A stretch of DNA of 64,000 bases, taken from the NCBI RefSeq assembly GCF_014656475.1, contig NZ_BNCM01000011.1, positions 62,001-126,000 of the forward strand. Reading direction: 5' to 3'. A program made the translations under genes and the position numbers. Position 1 is the stretch's first letter; every line of letters starts with the position of its first letter. This document shows, in pieces, positions 25,763 through 34,517 of the stretch. A model generated the notes under the pieces. It was not told the DNA's origin and did not search any database. It was given only the letters and a program-made list of their open reading frames with translations. The stretch is from Sinomonas cellulolyticus. Lineage in GTDB: Bacteria > Actinomycetota > Actinomycetes > Actinomycetales > Micrococcaceae.

Positions 25763-26536
25763 TCAGCCCTTCCGCCGCCGCAGGAACGCGGCGAGCCGCC
25801 GTGGGAACTCCTGGGGATCCGCGGCCGGGCGGGGCGGCTCTCGACGCACAGGGGCGACGAGCGGCTCCAGGCCGAGGTCAACGGCGGCCTTCGCCGCGCG
25901 CAGCGATGCGGGCGAGAGACGGCTCCACCCGGCCAGGAGCGCCTCGAGCTCGGCGTCGAGCGCGCCGGCCGGGGCAACCGACGTGACGAGCCCTACTCGC
26001 AGGGCCTCCTCCGCCGGGAGCATGCGGCCCCCATAGAGGAGGTCCTTGGTCCGCGAGGGCCCGATCCGCAGCGACATGCGGGCAGCGAAGGCGGGCGGCA
26101 CGAGGATGCCGAGCCTCGAGATGGGCATGCCGAGGTGGGCTGTGGACGCGGTGAGCTGCAGGTCGCACGCGAGGGCGAGCTGGCATCCGCCTCCAGCAGC
26201 CACCCCCTCGACCACCGCGACCGTCGGAACGGGAAGGTCCTCGATGGCGCGCAGGGTCTGCTCGAGCTGCCAGAAGCTGCGGTCGACCTCGTCGGCGCTC
26301 GCGCCGTCCCACTCACGCAGGTCCGAGCCCGCGCAGAAGACGCCGCCGCGCCCCCGGAACACGACCGCGTGGAGCGCACTGCGCTCCGCGAGCGACGCCG
26401 CCACTCGGCCGAGTTCCTCCCACTGTTCCGTGCGGAGCGCGTTGAGGCGCTCCCCGGTGCCGAAGGTCACGACGGCGAAGGAGCCGTCGTCGTCGACCGT
26501 CAGTCCGCTCTCGGTGCGCACCGCCGACTCCTTCAT
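25763..26536 (-). CDS. enoyl-CoA hydratase/isomerase (crotonase) family protein
   Basis: 257 residues; the ATG has GAAGGAAG 4 bases upstream. Crotonase fold: the oxyanion-hole loops are FCAGSDLREW and GVAAGGGCQLALACDL. The position of hydratase Glu144 (usually in P-E-I) is MPISRLG here, and Glu164 aligns with Asp in RTKDLLYGG, so a classical hydratase mechanism is doubtful; isomerase, hydrolase or decarboxylase chemistry is possible. It is the last gene of an operon with a CoA-transferase and an MHS permease. Confidence 0.9.
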   Translation of the reverse strand: MKESAVRTESGLTVDDDGSFAVVTFGTGERLNALRTEQWEELGRVAASLAERSALHAVVFRGRGGVFCAGSDLREWDGASADEVDRSFWQLEQTLRAIEDLPVPTVAVVEGVAAGGGCQLALACDLQLTASTAHLGMPISRLGILVPPAFAARMSLRIGPSRTKDLLYGGRMLPAEEALRVGLVTSVAPAGALDAELEALLAGWSRLSPASLRAAKAAVDLGLEPLVAPVRREPPRPAADPQEFPRRLAAFLRRRKG

Positions 26537-26546
26537 GCCGCTTCCT

Positions 26547-27791
26547 TCATCCGATGGCACCCGTGCTGTGCAGGCGCTCGATGTCCGCAGGGCCGTAGCC
26601 GTAGGCCGCGAGGATCTCGTCGCTGTGCTCTCCGACAGCGGGCGGCGGAGTCCGCACGGAGGCCGGGGTGCGGGTGAGCCGCACGGGGCACGCGAGCGTC
26701 CTGAGCGGGCCCCCGCGGTAGTCGAGCTCGGCGACCATTCCACGTGCCAGCACCTGCGGGTCCTGGACCGCCTCCGCCACGCTCTGGATGGGTCCCGCGG
26801 GGACGCCGGCGTCGTCGAGCCGGGCGAGCCACGTGGCCGTGGGCTCGGCCCGCAGGATCTCCTCGAGGACGGGGATGAGCTCGCGGCGGTTCTCCACGCG
26901 GAGGGGATTGGACGTGAACCGGGGATCGTCCGCGAGGTCGGGGCGTCCCACCGCGCCGGCGAACCTCCGCCACAGCTGGTCGTTCCCCACGGCGAGCATG
27001 AGGTGCCCGTCCGCCGTCGGGAACGCCTGGTAGGGGGCAATGGTCGGATGCGCCGAGCCGTAGCGGCGCGGGACCTCGCCGCTGGCGAAGTAGCCGCTGG
27101 CCACGTAGGTGAGCCACGAGACCGAGCCGTCGAGCAGGCTGATGTCCACCCACTGGCCCCGGCCGGTGCGGTCGCGCTCGTGCAGGGCGGCGAGGATCCC
27201 GATCACTGCCCACGTTCCGGCGATGAGGTCGGATCCGCTCATCCCCATCCGCACGGGCGGCCCGTCCGGCTCCCCAGTCACGCTCATGATCCCGCTGCGG
27301 GCCTGGGCGATCGCGTCGTATCCGGCGCGGGAGGAGTCCGGCCCGGTCTGGCCGTAGCCGCTGATCGAGGCGTAGACGAGGCCCGGGTTCTCGGAGGAGA
27401 GGTCCTCGTAGCCGAGGCCGAGCCGCTCGGCAGTGCCGGGGCGGAAGTTCTCCACCACGACGTCGGCCCTGCGCGCGAGCCGGCGCACCGCTGCGAGCCC
27501 CTCCTCCGACTTGAGGTCCACGGCGAGGCTGCGCTTGTTGCGGTTGACCGACAGGTAGTACGCGGCCTCGCCGCCCTGGTAGGGCGGCCCCCACTGCCTC
27601 GTGTCGTCGCCGCGGCCCGGCTGCTCGACCTTGATCACGTCCGCTCCGAGGTCCGCGAGCGTCATGGTCGCGAAGGGGCCGGAGAGGATGCGGCTCAAGT
27701 CCAGCACCACGAGGTCCCTCAGGGGGCCGTCTGCGGCCGGGGCTTCCCCGGGAAGCTCGCGCGGCCGCAGGGCCGTGTCGCGCACCGTCAC
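26547..27791 (-). CDS. family III CoA-transferase (CaiB/BaiF/Frc)
   Basis: 414 residues from a GTG overlapping the upstream permease stop (GTGA); length is normal for the family. It begins its core with DLSRILSGPFATMTLADLGADVIKVE, and the catalytic Asp is in SSRAGYDAIAQA. The enzyme moves CoA onto a carboxylic acid, here presumably the acid imported by the coupled MHS permease, before the crotonase-family protein acts 10 bases downstream. The substrate is unknown. Confidence 0.94.
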   Translation of the reverse strand: MTVRDTALRPRELPGEAPAADGPLRDLVVLDLSRILSGPFATMTLADLGADVIKVEQPGRGDDTRQWGPPYQGGEAAYYLSVNRNKRSLAVDLKSEEGLAAVRRLARRADVVVENFRPGTAERLGLGYEDLSSENPGLVYASISGYGQTGPDSSRAGYDAIAQARSGIMSVTGEPDGPPVRMGMSGSDLIAGTWAVIGILAALHERDRTGRGQWVDISLLDGSVSWLTYVASGYFASGEVPRRYGSAHPTIAPYQAFPTADGHLMLAVGNDQLWRRFAGAVGRPDLADDPRFTSNPLRVENRRELIPVLEEILRAEPTATWLARLDDAGVPAGPIQSVAEAVQDPQVLARGMVAELDYRGGPLRTLACPVRLTRTPASVRTPPPAVGEHSDEILAAYGYGPADIERLHSTGAIG

Positions 27792-29104
27792 GCGTGCCTC
27801 ATCGACTTCCGCGATGCGGCAGGCGCCCCTACCGTGCTCCTCTTGGGGAGCAGCAGCAGCGCGACCATGCTCACCGCGGCGCAGATGATGATGTAGATGG
27901 AGATGGGGGTGGAGCTGCCCGTGCCCTGCAGCAGTGCGGCTGCGATCAGCGGGGCGGGGCCGCCGGCGATCACACTCGCGAGCTGGTAGCCCATGCCCGC
28001 TCCGGTGTACCGGATGTCCGGGTCGAAGCTCTCGGCGATGAGTGCCGCCTGGGGCCCGTACTGGACATCGTGGAAGATGAGGCTTACCACCACCGCGACG
28101 GCGATCAGCAGGGAGTCGCGCGTGTTGAGCAGGCCGAAATACGGGAAGGCGTAGAGGGCCGTTGCCACAATTCCGATGCCGTAGACGAGTTTCCGGCCGA
28201 AGCGGTCGGACAGCATGCCGAAGACGGGGATGCTGATGAGCCCCAGCGCGGCGGCGATCAGGGTGTCGACGAGGATCGCATCGCTGCTGGTCTTCAGCTG
28301 CTTGGTCACGTAGGTGATGACGAATGTGATGAAGATGTAGAACGGCGCCTGCTCTGACGCCCGGACGAAGGCCGAGAGGAGGATCTCCTTGGGCTGGCGA
28401 CGGAAGGCCTCCATCAGCGGGACGTTGACGACCTTGTCCGCCTTGCGGACGGCCTCGAATTCGGGGCTCTCGACCACACGCAGCCGCACGAACAGGCCCA
28501 CGCCGACAAGAATAATGCTCAGCAGGAACGGGATACGCCACCCATAGGTGGCGAAGTCGGCGCCGGTGATCCCCGAGAAGAGCCGGACGAGGCCAGTTGA
28601 GAGGATGAGGCCCAGCGGCACGCCCATCTGCGGCCAGCTGGCGGAGAGGCCACGGCGCTCCTTGTGGCCCCACTCCATGGCGATCAGCACCGAGCCGCCC
28701 CACTCGCCGCCCACGCCGATGCCCTGGATGATGCGCAGGACGGTCAGGAGGATCGGAGCCCAGACGCCGATGGCCTGGTACGTCGGCAGCACGCCGATGA
28801 GCACGGTTCCGAAGGCCATGAGGAACAGCGTGACCATGAGGGTCGTCTTGCGCCCGATCCTGTCGCCGTAGTGGCCGAAGATCGCGGCGCCCACGGGGCG
28901 GGCCACGAACCCGACGAACTGGGTGCTGAAGGCCGCGATGACGCCGGCGAGGTTGTCGCCGCCGGGGAAGAACAGCTGCGGGAAGACGAGGGCGGCTGCC
29001 GTCCCGTAGAGGAAGAAGTCGTACCACTCGATCGTGGTGCCCACCACGCTCGCGTAGGTGGCTCGTCGCACTGCTTGTTCTCGGGTTACTGCATGAACGC
29101 TCAT
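27788..29104 (-). CDS. MHS-family MFS transporter, probable carboxylate importer
   Basis: 438 residues, 12 TM. MHS signatures TTIEWYDFFLYG and YGDRIGRKT are present. GGAGG lies 4 bases before the ATG. First gene of the MHS - CoA-transferase - crotonase operon and divergent from an IclR regulator. Family members bring in small organic acids with protons. Confidence 0.93.
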   Translation of the reverse strand: MSVHAVTREQAVRRATYASVVGTTIEWYDFFLYGTAAALVFPQLFFPGGDNLAGVIAAFSTQFVGFVARPVGAAIFGHYGDRIGRKTTLMVTLFLMAFGTVLIGVLPTYQAIGVWAPILLTVLRIIQGIGVGGEWGGSVLIAMEWGHKERRGLSASWPQMGVPLGLILSTGLVRLFSGITGADFATYGWRIPFLLSIILVGVGLFVRLRVVESPEFEAVRKADKVVNVPLMEAFRRQPKEILLSAFVRASEQAPFYIFITFVITYVTKQLKTSSDAILVDTLIAAALGLISIPVFGMLSDRFGRKLVYGIGIVATALYAFPYFGLLNTRDSLLIAVAVVVSLIFHDVQYGPQAALIAESFDPDIRYTGAGMGYQLASVIAGGPAPLIAAALLQGTGSSTPISIYIIICAAVSMVALLLLPKRSTVGAPAASRKSMRHA

Positions 29105-29203
29105 CAGTCCTCCAGTGGCATGATGCGGGGTCCAGTGGGCCCTGTCTTCGGGGCGATCTCTCGGCTCGTCGTCGAGGCACTTGCTACTCGTCTTTGAGCT
29201 ATG

Positions 29204-29242
29204 AAACCCGTATGGTGATGTGCGTACCCATAATCCGGGTTA
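29204..29242. promoter_or_regulatory. candidate IclR operator between iclR and the MHS operon
   Basis: An imperfect dyad: AAACCCGTATGG (29204-29215) and CCATAATCCGGGTTA (29228-29242), sharing CCATA/TATGG and AACCCG/CGGGTT. It lies in the 224-base divergent gap. Confidence 0.5.
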
Positions 29243-29328
29243 CGGAATCCAGGTGTCAACGGTTTTCTTCAAGAACATGTGAGGTGGGCCACGTGGTCCG
29301 CCTGCTGATTGGGAGGGCGTGGCTGGCC

Positions 29329-30126
29329 ATGGCGAAGGAATCGAGCGGCGCGGGGGCGCCCCTCCTAGTGCTGGCGAAGGTCTCGGCAATCCTGGACTGC
29401 TTCTCGGCAGAGGCACCCGAGCCCACACTGCAGCTGATCATCCGCGGCACGGGGCTGCCCGCCAGCACGTGCCAGCGCCTCGTGCAGAACATGGTCCGTG
29501 AGGGCTTCCTCGACAAGGACGGCGACAGGTACAGGATCGGCATCCAGCTCGTCCGGTGGGCGACGCCCGGCACGATCGGCCTCGACATCGTGCGCACCGT
29601 GCGGCCCATCCTCCACGCACTCCGCGACGAGACCGGGGAGACGGCGTGCCTCTACGTCCGCGACGGCGCGCACCGCACGGTCGTCTCGGTCGCCGAGACC
29701 CGGCACGTCGTCATGCGCCCCTTCTACGTGGGCCAGGTCATGCCCATCCACGCCGGCGCGCCCGGCAAGATCTTCCTCGCCTTCGATCCCGAGGCGCGGA
29801 CAGCCATCCGAAACTCTGAGCTGACGAGATTCACGGCGCACACCCCGGACAGCTGGGAGCAGCTGGACGAGCAGGTGGAGCTGGCCCGTTCGCAGGGCTT
29901 CTTCGCGGCCTTCGGCGAGCGCAACAGCGATGTCGGCTCCATCAGCGCCCCGGTCTACAGCCACACCGGAGACCTCGCTGCCGTGCTGGGCGTGGGCTTC
30001 CCGGTCCAGCGGGTGGGGCCGGACGACGTCGACCGGCTCGGTCCCGCCGTCGCGCGGGCGGCGCGCGAGGCGAGCGAGGCGATGGGGTACCGGGCGCCCC
30101 AGCCGGTCGCATCAGGGCGGGGCTGA
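29329..30126 (+). CDS. IclR-family transcriptional regulator
   Basis: 265 residues from the ATG at 29329 (GGGAGGG is 11 bases upstream, a long spacing). The frame stays open back to 29194 but without a better start. The winged HTH is at about residues 10-75 (VLAKVSAILDCF, LPASTCQRLVQNMVREGFL). The C-terminal IclR effector domain has AGAPGKIFLAF and the final GVGFPVQRV strand. It probably controls the divergent carboxylate/CoA operon in response to its substrate. Confidence 0.92.
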   Translation: MAKESSGAGAPLLVLAKVSAILDCFSAEAPEPTLQLIIRGTGLPASTCQRLVQNMVREGFLDKDGDRYRIGIQLVRWATPGTIGLDIVRTVRPILHALRDETGETACLYVRDGAHRTVVSVAETRHVVMRPFYVGQVMPIHAGAPGKIFLAFDPEARTAIRNSELTRFTAHTPDSWEQLDEQVELARSQGFFAAFGERNSDVGSISAPVYSHTGDLAAVLGVGFPVQRVGPDDVDRLGPAVARAAREASEAMGYRAPQPVASGRG

Positions 30127-30131
30127 GAGCC

Positions 30132-31121
30132 TCACGGGTGAAGAGACGTCGGCCTGCCGGTGCTCTCCTGCGCGGCGAGGAAGGAGACGATCGCCTCGCC
30201 GCACGCGGCCGGCTGGTCGAGCCAGACGAGGTGGCTCGCGTCCTGCACCACCTCGAGCCGGCCGTGCGGCATCCTGTCGGCGAGCATCCGGCCGACGTCG
30301 GGGGTGCCCAGGGGGTCCTTGTCCCCCCACAGCAGGAGGGTCGGCACGGCGAGGCTGCCGAGCTCGGGCATGAGCGAGTGTGTGGCGGCCGTCCGCTTCG
30401 CGTACAGCCCGGTGCCTGCCGGCACGAAGACCTGCTCGACCATCGTGCGCCAGCTGCGCGTAGCCCCCGGCAGCTGGGCAGCCGCCGCGAAGCACGAGAG
30501 CAGGCCGGCGGGCACGTGCTCGGGGTGGGCGACAATCCGTCCCTTGGCCAGCCCCGCCCGGGCCCCCTCCGCATCGTGCGGCGGCCGGAGCGCCGTGGCA
30601 TAGAGCAGGGCGTTGAGGCCCCGGGTGCCGACGAGCCGGTGGAAGAGCCGCGGGTTGCCGTCGGCCCCGGCGGGCTCTCCGAGCAGAACCAGTTTGGAGA
30701 CCCTCTGCGGGTACTGAAGGGCGAACGCCAAGGAGAAGAAGCCGCCCATGGAGTTCCCGACGAGCGCGACACGCTCGAGCCCGAGCGCGTCCAGCACGCC
30801 GCGGAGGAACTGGGCGCCGTGCTGGCGGAGGTTGACGCCGCGATAGTCGAACCCCCCGGTGAGGCCGCATCCCGGCCTGTCGGGCATGAGGAGGCGCATC
30901 CGCGGGGCAAGCCAGGGCAGCAGCGGGGCCCACGATGCCGCGACGCTGTTGCCGCCGTGCACCATGAGCACGGGCTCGCCCGCTCCGGCCTCGAGGAGGT
31001 GGACGCGCATCGGCGGCTTCCTGACCTCGATGAACCTCGATTCGGCGGCGACGCCCGCTTCTGCGAGAGCGGCCTCCTGCGCCCGGCGGAACCGCTCGGC
31101 TGCCGCATCCTGCCTGCTCAT
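30132..31121 (-). CDS. alpha/beta hydrolase
   Basis: 329 residues from the ATG at 31121. An in-frame ATG at 31184 would add 21 residues but lies inside the likely operator (31163-31191), so the shorter form is preferred with modest confidence. Fold motifs: HGGNSVAASW (oxyanion), nucleophile elbow GNSMGG with the catalytic Ser, acid Asp in WGDKDPLG, His in DASHLVW. The closest general class is esterase/C-C hydrolase (MhpC-like); substrate unknown. Its 3' end is 5 bases from the iclR stop. Confidence 0.9.
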   Translation of the reverse strand: MSRQDAAAERFRRAQEAALAEAGVAAESRFIEVRKPPMRVHLLEAGAGEPVLMVHGGNSVAASWAPLLPWLAPRMRLLMPDRPGCGLTGGFDYRGVNLRQHGAQFLRGVLDALGLERVALVGNSMGGFFSLAFALQYPQRVSKLVLLGEPAGADGNPRLFHRLVGTRGLNALLYATALRPPHDAEGARAGLAKGRIVAHPEHVPAGLLSCFAAAAQLPGATRSWRTMVEQVFVPAGTGLYAKRTAATHSLMPELGSLAVPTLLLWGDKDPLGTPDVGRMLADRMPHGRLEVVQDASHLVWLDQPAACGEAIVSFLAAQESTGRPTSLHP

Positions 31122-31162
31122 CCCGGACCACGCTCCCCGGTCGGCATTCCCGCAGTCATCCG

Positions 31163-31191
31163 ATATTGGCTGAGGATTACTCATCTAATAT
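31163..31191. promoter_or_regulatory. candidate TetR operator between hydrolase and tetR genes
   Basis: A 29-base imperfect dyad: arms 31163-31176 and 31178-31191 match at 11 of 14 positions, with ends ATATT and AATAT. It is the A+T-rich centre of a short divergent gap, a typical place for a TetR site. Confidence 0.6.
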
Positions 31192-31198
31192 GGCCCCC

Positions 31199-31831
31199 AT
31201 GAGCCGGACCGTCAAGAAGCGCCCCTACGCCTCCCCCACGCGCGAGGCCAAGGCGGCGGCCACGCGTGCACGCATCCTCGATGCCGCCGCCGACCTCTTC
31301 CTCAGGGACGGCTATCACCGCAGCAGCACCGCAGCGATAGCCCGGGCCGCCCACACGTCCGAGGCCTCGGTGTTCGCCGCCTTCGGCTCGAAGGCCGAGC
31401 TCCTCGTGGCGGTCGTCACGAGCCGGGTGGTGCAGCATCCCGACTTCCCCCTGGGGCAGTCGCCCACATGGAAGGCGTTCGCCGGCCGGCCGGACGCGGA
31501 ACCGGCGGTGCAGGAATTCGCCCGGGTGGTACGCCGCGCGCACGAGAGGAGCTGGCGCCTGCTGGCCGTCGCGGCGGCCGCGGGGCACGACGACCCGACG
31601 GTCGCCTCGGCGGTGGCGGGGGGAGCGATGCGCCGTCACGCCGACTGCGCATGGCTCGTGCGCGAGGCGTTCGGGGTCCCGGCTTCGGAGGCGTTGGAGG
31701 CGACCGACGCCGTGTGGACGCTGATCAGCGTCGAGAACTACCGGCATCTGGTCGTCGAGAGGGGATGGGCGCCGCAGCGGTACGAATCGTGGCTGGCGGC
31801 GATGCTCCGCGCCGCGCTCCCGAACGCCTGA
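31199..31831 (+). CDS. TetR-family regulator
   Basis: 210 residues from the ATG at 31199; another ATG at 31190 overlaps the operator. No Shine-Dalgarno is visible, so translation may be leaderless. The HTH is at about 22-65 (ATRARILDAAADLFLRDGYHRSSTAAI... ASVFAAFGSKAEL). The C-terminal ligand domain is helical. It is divergent from the alpha/beta hydrolase, which it probably represses. Confidence 0.9.
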   Translation: MSRTVKKRPYASPTREAKAAATRARILDAAADLFLRDGYHRSSTAAIARAAHTSEASVFAAFGSKAELLVAVVTSRVVQHPDFPLGQSPTWKAFAGRPDAEPAVQEFARVVRRAHERSWRLLAVAAAAGHDDPTVASAVAGGAMRRHADCAWLVREAFGVPASEALEATDAVWTLISVENYRHLVVERGWAPQRYESWLAAMLRAALPNA

Positions 31832-31847
31832 AACCTCATGCTGCATT

Positions 31848-31890
31848 GTTTCTGCAACCCATTGACTTGTTGCAGTAACGATGTCATTCT
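31848..31890 (+). promoter_or_regulatory. lacI promoter with the element shared with the quinate operon
   Basis: TTGACT (31862-31867), 17-base spacer, CATTCT (31885-31890). The element GTTGCAGTAACGATGTCA (31869-31886) sits in the spacer, matching 16 of 18 bases of the quinate-operon element. An inverted copy GTTTCTGCAAC is at 31848-31858. This suggests autoregulation by the LacI protein. Confidence 0.75.
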
Positions 31891-31944
31891 GATGTGGTCG
31901 CTGTGATGGCGACCACATGAAAGTCGGAGGAATGAGGAGTCCCC

Positions 31945-32919
31945 ATGGCCACGATCGCCGAGATCGCCGCAGCTGCGGGCGTCTCCAAGTCCACCGTCTC
32001 CCGCTCCTTCACGCGCCCGGACTCGGTCAACACCGAGACGCGTGAGCGGATCCTCGAGGTGGCAGCACAGCTGGGCTACGCGGCGGCTCCGGCCAAGGCC
32101 GAGCTCACCGGCACCATCGCGCTGTACATCCCGGACATCTCCAATCCCTACTACCCCCCGCTCGTGCAGGCCATCCAGTCCGCGTGCCGCCGGCAGTCGC
32201 TCTCGCTCATCATGGTGGACGGCGAGGACGACCCGGAGGCGGACGCCGAGGAGCTCGAGCGGATCATCGGACGCGTGGACGGCGCAATCGTCTTCGCTCC
32301 GAGGCTCGACGCCGAGCGCATCCGGGCGCTCGACGCCATGGCGCCCGTGGTGCTCATCAACCACATCGTCGAGGGGCTGCCCTCGGTGGTCCTCTCCGCA
32401 CCCGAGGGCGCGCGGCAGGCCGTCGAGCACCTCGCGGCACTCGGGCACCGGGCCATCGCGTACCTGGCGAGCTTCGAGGACAACTACTCCTCCCGCGTCC
32501 GCCTCGCCGCCGCCGAGGAGGCCGCCGACCACCTCGGCGTCACCCTGCGCGTGCTCACCCACTCCGAGCCCACGTACACCGCCGGCGTGCGTGGTGCGGA
32601 CCTCGTCCTCGCCGAGCCGGTGACCGCCGTGATCGCCCACAACGACCTCATGGCGTTCGGGTGCATCAACAGGTTCGCCGATCGCGGCGTCCAGGCCGGG
32701 AAGGATGTCAGCGTCATCGGGTTCGACGACATCTGGCTCGCCTCCGCCTCCCGGCCCACCCTCACTACCGTGACCACACCGTACGAGCGGGGCGGCGCCG
32801 TCGCCCTCCGCATGCTCACCGAGCGGATCGGCGACCCCGACCGCCCGGCCAGCACCGTCCACCTCTCGGGCGACCTCGTGGTGCGCAACAGCACCGGCCC
32901 GGCCCCCGCGCTCGTCTGA
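31945..32919 (+). CDS. LacI-family regulator, probable quinate/shikimate-responsive repressor
   Basis: 324 residues; GAGGAGT lies 4 bases before the ATG. N-terminal LacI HTH: MATIAEIAAAAGVSKSTVSRSF with the hinge near residue 45-58. The periplasmic-binding-like effector domain includes YIPDISNPYYPPLVQAI, VIAHNDLMAFG and VIGFDDIWLAS. It lies 73 bases upstream of an MHS permease. Shared promoter elements tie it to the quinate operon 6 kb away; the effector is inferred. Confidence 0.93.
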   Translation: MATIAEIAAAAGVSKSTVSRSFTRPDSVNTETRERILEVAAQLGYAAAPAKAELTGTIALYIPDISNPYYPPLVQAIQSACRRQSLSLIMVDGEDDPEADAEELERIIGRVDGAIVFAPRLDAERIRALDAMAPVVLINHIVEGLPSVVLSAPEGARQAVEHLAALGHRAIAYLASFEDNYSSRVRLAAAEEAADHLGVTLRVLTHSEPTYTAGVRGADLVLAEPVTAVIAHNDLMAFGCINRFADRGVQAGKDVSVIGFDDIWLASASRPTLTTVTTPYERGGAVALRMLTERIGDPDRPASTVHLSGDLVVRNSTGPAPALV

Positions 32920-32992
32920 GCGCACCCCCCTCCGGCGCACCGCCGCCACCTGTCCCTTCCGTACCCCTTGCTATGCCACGAAAGGCCAGCTC

Positions 32993-34357
32993 ATGAGCAG
33001 CCACTCCGACACGCCGTCAGGCATCGTCGATCCCGACATCACGACCCCCGAGGAGCAGGCGTACCGCGTCCGGCGGGCCAAGAAGGCCGCCCTCGCAGCC
33101 TTCCTCGGCGGTGCGCTCGAGTACTACGACTTCTTCGTGTACGCGACTGCCGCGTCCCTGGTGTTCTCGAAGATCTTCTTCCCCTCAGGTGATCCCGTCG
33201 TGGCGCAGATCTCCTCGTTCGCGACCTTCGGCGTGGCCTACATCGCGAGGCCGTTCGGCGCGATCGTGTTCGGGCACCTCGGCGACCGGATCGGACGCAA
33301 GAACACCCTCGTGCTCACGCTCGTGCTCATGGGGGCCTCGACCTTCCTCATCGGCGCGCTCCCGGACTTCCACGCGGCGGGCTACCTCGCGCCGGTCCTC
33401 CTCGTGGCGCTCCGCCTCCTGCAGGGCCTCTCCGCCGGCGCGGAGACCGCGGGCGCCTCGGCGCTGACCATGGAGGAGTCCCCGGTGGGACGGCGCGCCT
33501 TCTTCCCCTCGTTCTCCATGAGCGGCATCTCCACGGGCATCGTCCTCGCCTCCCTCGTGTTCCTCCCGGTCGCCGCGATGTCCGAGGCCGACCGCCTCGC
33601 CTGGGGCTGGAGGATTCCGTTCTGGTCCTCGATCGTGGTCCTCATCGTGGCGTACCTCGTCCGCCGCACGCTCGAGGAGCCCATCGTCTTCGAGGAGAAG
33701 GCCCAGCACCACGAGCTCGTCAAGCTGCCCTTCCTCGACATGCTCAAGACGCACCCTGCGCAGTTCATCCAGGTAGCACTCATGTCCTTCGAGACAGTCA
33801 CCAACACCTTCATGCAGTCCTTCGGCCTCGCGTACGCCGTCTCCGTGGGCATCAACGCCCAGACCATGCTGTGGGTCAGCATCGTCGGCAACGTGCTCGC
33901 CATCGCGACCCAGCCGCTGTCCGCGATGTTCGCCGACAAGTTCGGCCGCAAGCCGATCTTCATCGCCGGCATCTCGGGCTCCACGGTGCTCATCTTCGTG
34001 TACTTCTGGGCGATCTCCACGGCCAACATCCCGCTCGTGTTCGTGGTCTCGACCCTCATCACGGCCGGCACCTACGCGATGTCCAACGCCATCTACCCCG
34101 CGTGGTTCGCCGAGCTGTTCAACGTCCGCGTCCGCTACTCGGGCATGGCCGTCGGCCTCCAGATCGGCATCCTCTGCGCCGGCTTCACACCGCTTCTCGG
34201 GACCGCCCTCGTCGGCAAGGTCGCCGCCAACTGGGGACCGGCGGCCTGGATCGTCGCAGGCTCCACGCTCCTGGCCCTCGTCGGCGCCATCTGGGCCCGC
34301 GAGACCTACAGGACGCCGATCCACGAGCTGGGCAACCCCGTCCGCGGCACGAAGTAG
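32993..34357 (+). CDS. MHS-family MFS transporter, probable quinate/shikimate importer
   Basis: 454 residues, 12 TM, MHS signature ALEYYDFFVYATA and motif A LGDRIGRKN. GAAAGG lies 8 bases before the ATG. It follows lacI on the same strand and ends at a strong terminator. ShiA of E. coli, the shikimate transporter, is an MHS member, and the promoter link of lacI to the quinate operon makes quinate, shikimate or a related hydroaromatic acid the best guess. Confidence 0.93.
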   Translation: MSSHSDTPSGIVDPDITTPEEQAYRVRRAKKAALAAFLGGALEYYDFFVYATAASLVFSKIFFPSGDPVVAQISSFATFGVAYIARPFGAIVFGHLGDRIGRKNTLVLTLVLMGASTFLIGALPDFHAAGYLAPVLLVALRLLQGLSAGAETAGASALTMEESPVGRRAFFPSFSMSGISTGIVLASLVFLPVAAMSEADRLAWGWRIPFWSSIVVLIVAYLVRRTLEEPIVFEEKAQHHELVKLPFLDMLKTHPAQFIQVALMSFETVTNTFMQSFGLAYAVSVGINAQTMLWVSIVGNVLAIATQPLSAMFADKFGRKPIFIAGISGSTVLIFVYFWAISTANIPLVFVVSTLITAGTYAMSNAIYPAWFAELFNVRVRYSGMAVGLQIGILCAGFTPLLGTALVGKVAANWGPAAWIVAGSTLLALVGAIWARETYRTPIHELGNPVRGTK

Positions 34358-34382
34358 CCCACCCCCGCACCTGACGCCGCTG

Positions 34383-34432
34383 CGCACGACGCCGGCCGCT
34401 CGCCCCACGAGGTGAGCGGCCGGTGTCGTGCG
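34383..34432 (+). terminator. terminator after the MHS permease
   Basis: A 19-bp stem (34383-34401 with 34414-34432), with a single G.T pair and a 12-base loop, 25 bases after the stop. Confidence 0.85.
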
Positions 34433-34517
34433 TGTCGAGGGGCTTAGACCGAACCGCCCGGATACGCTGTGGCCGATACCACGCTCTTGGCTCGACGTGA
34501 AACTCGACGGGAAAACC

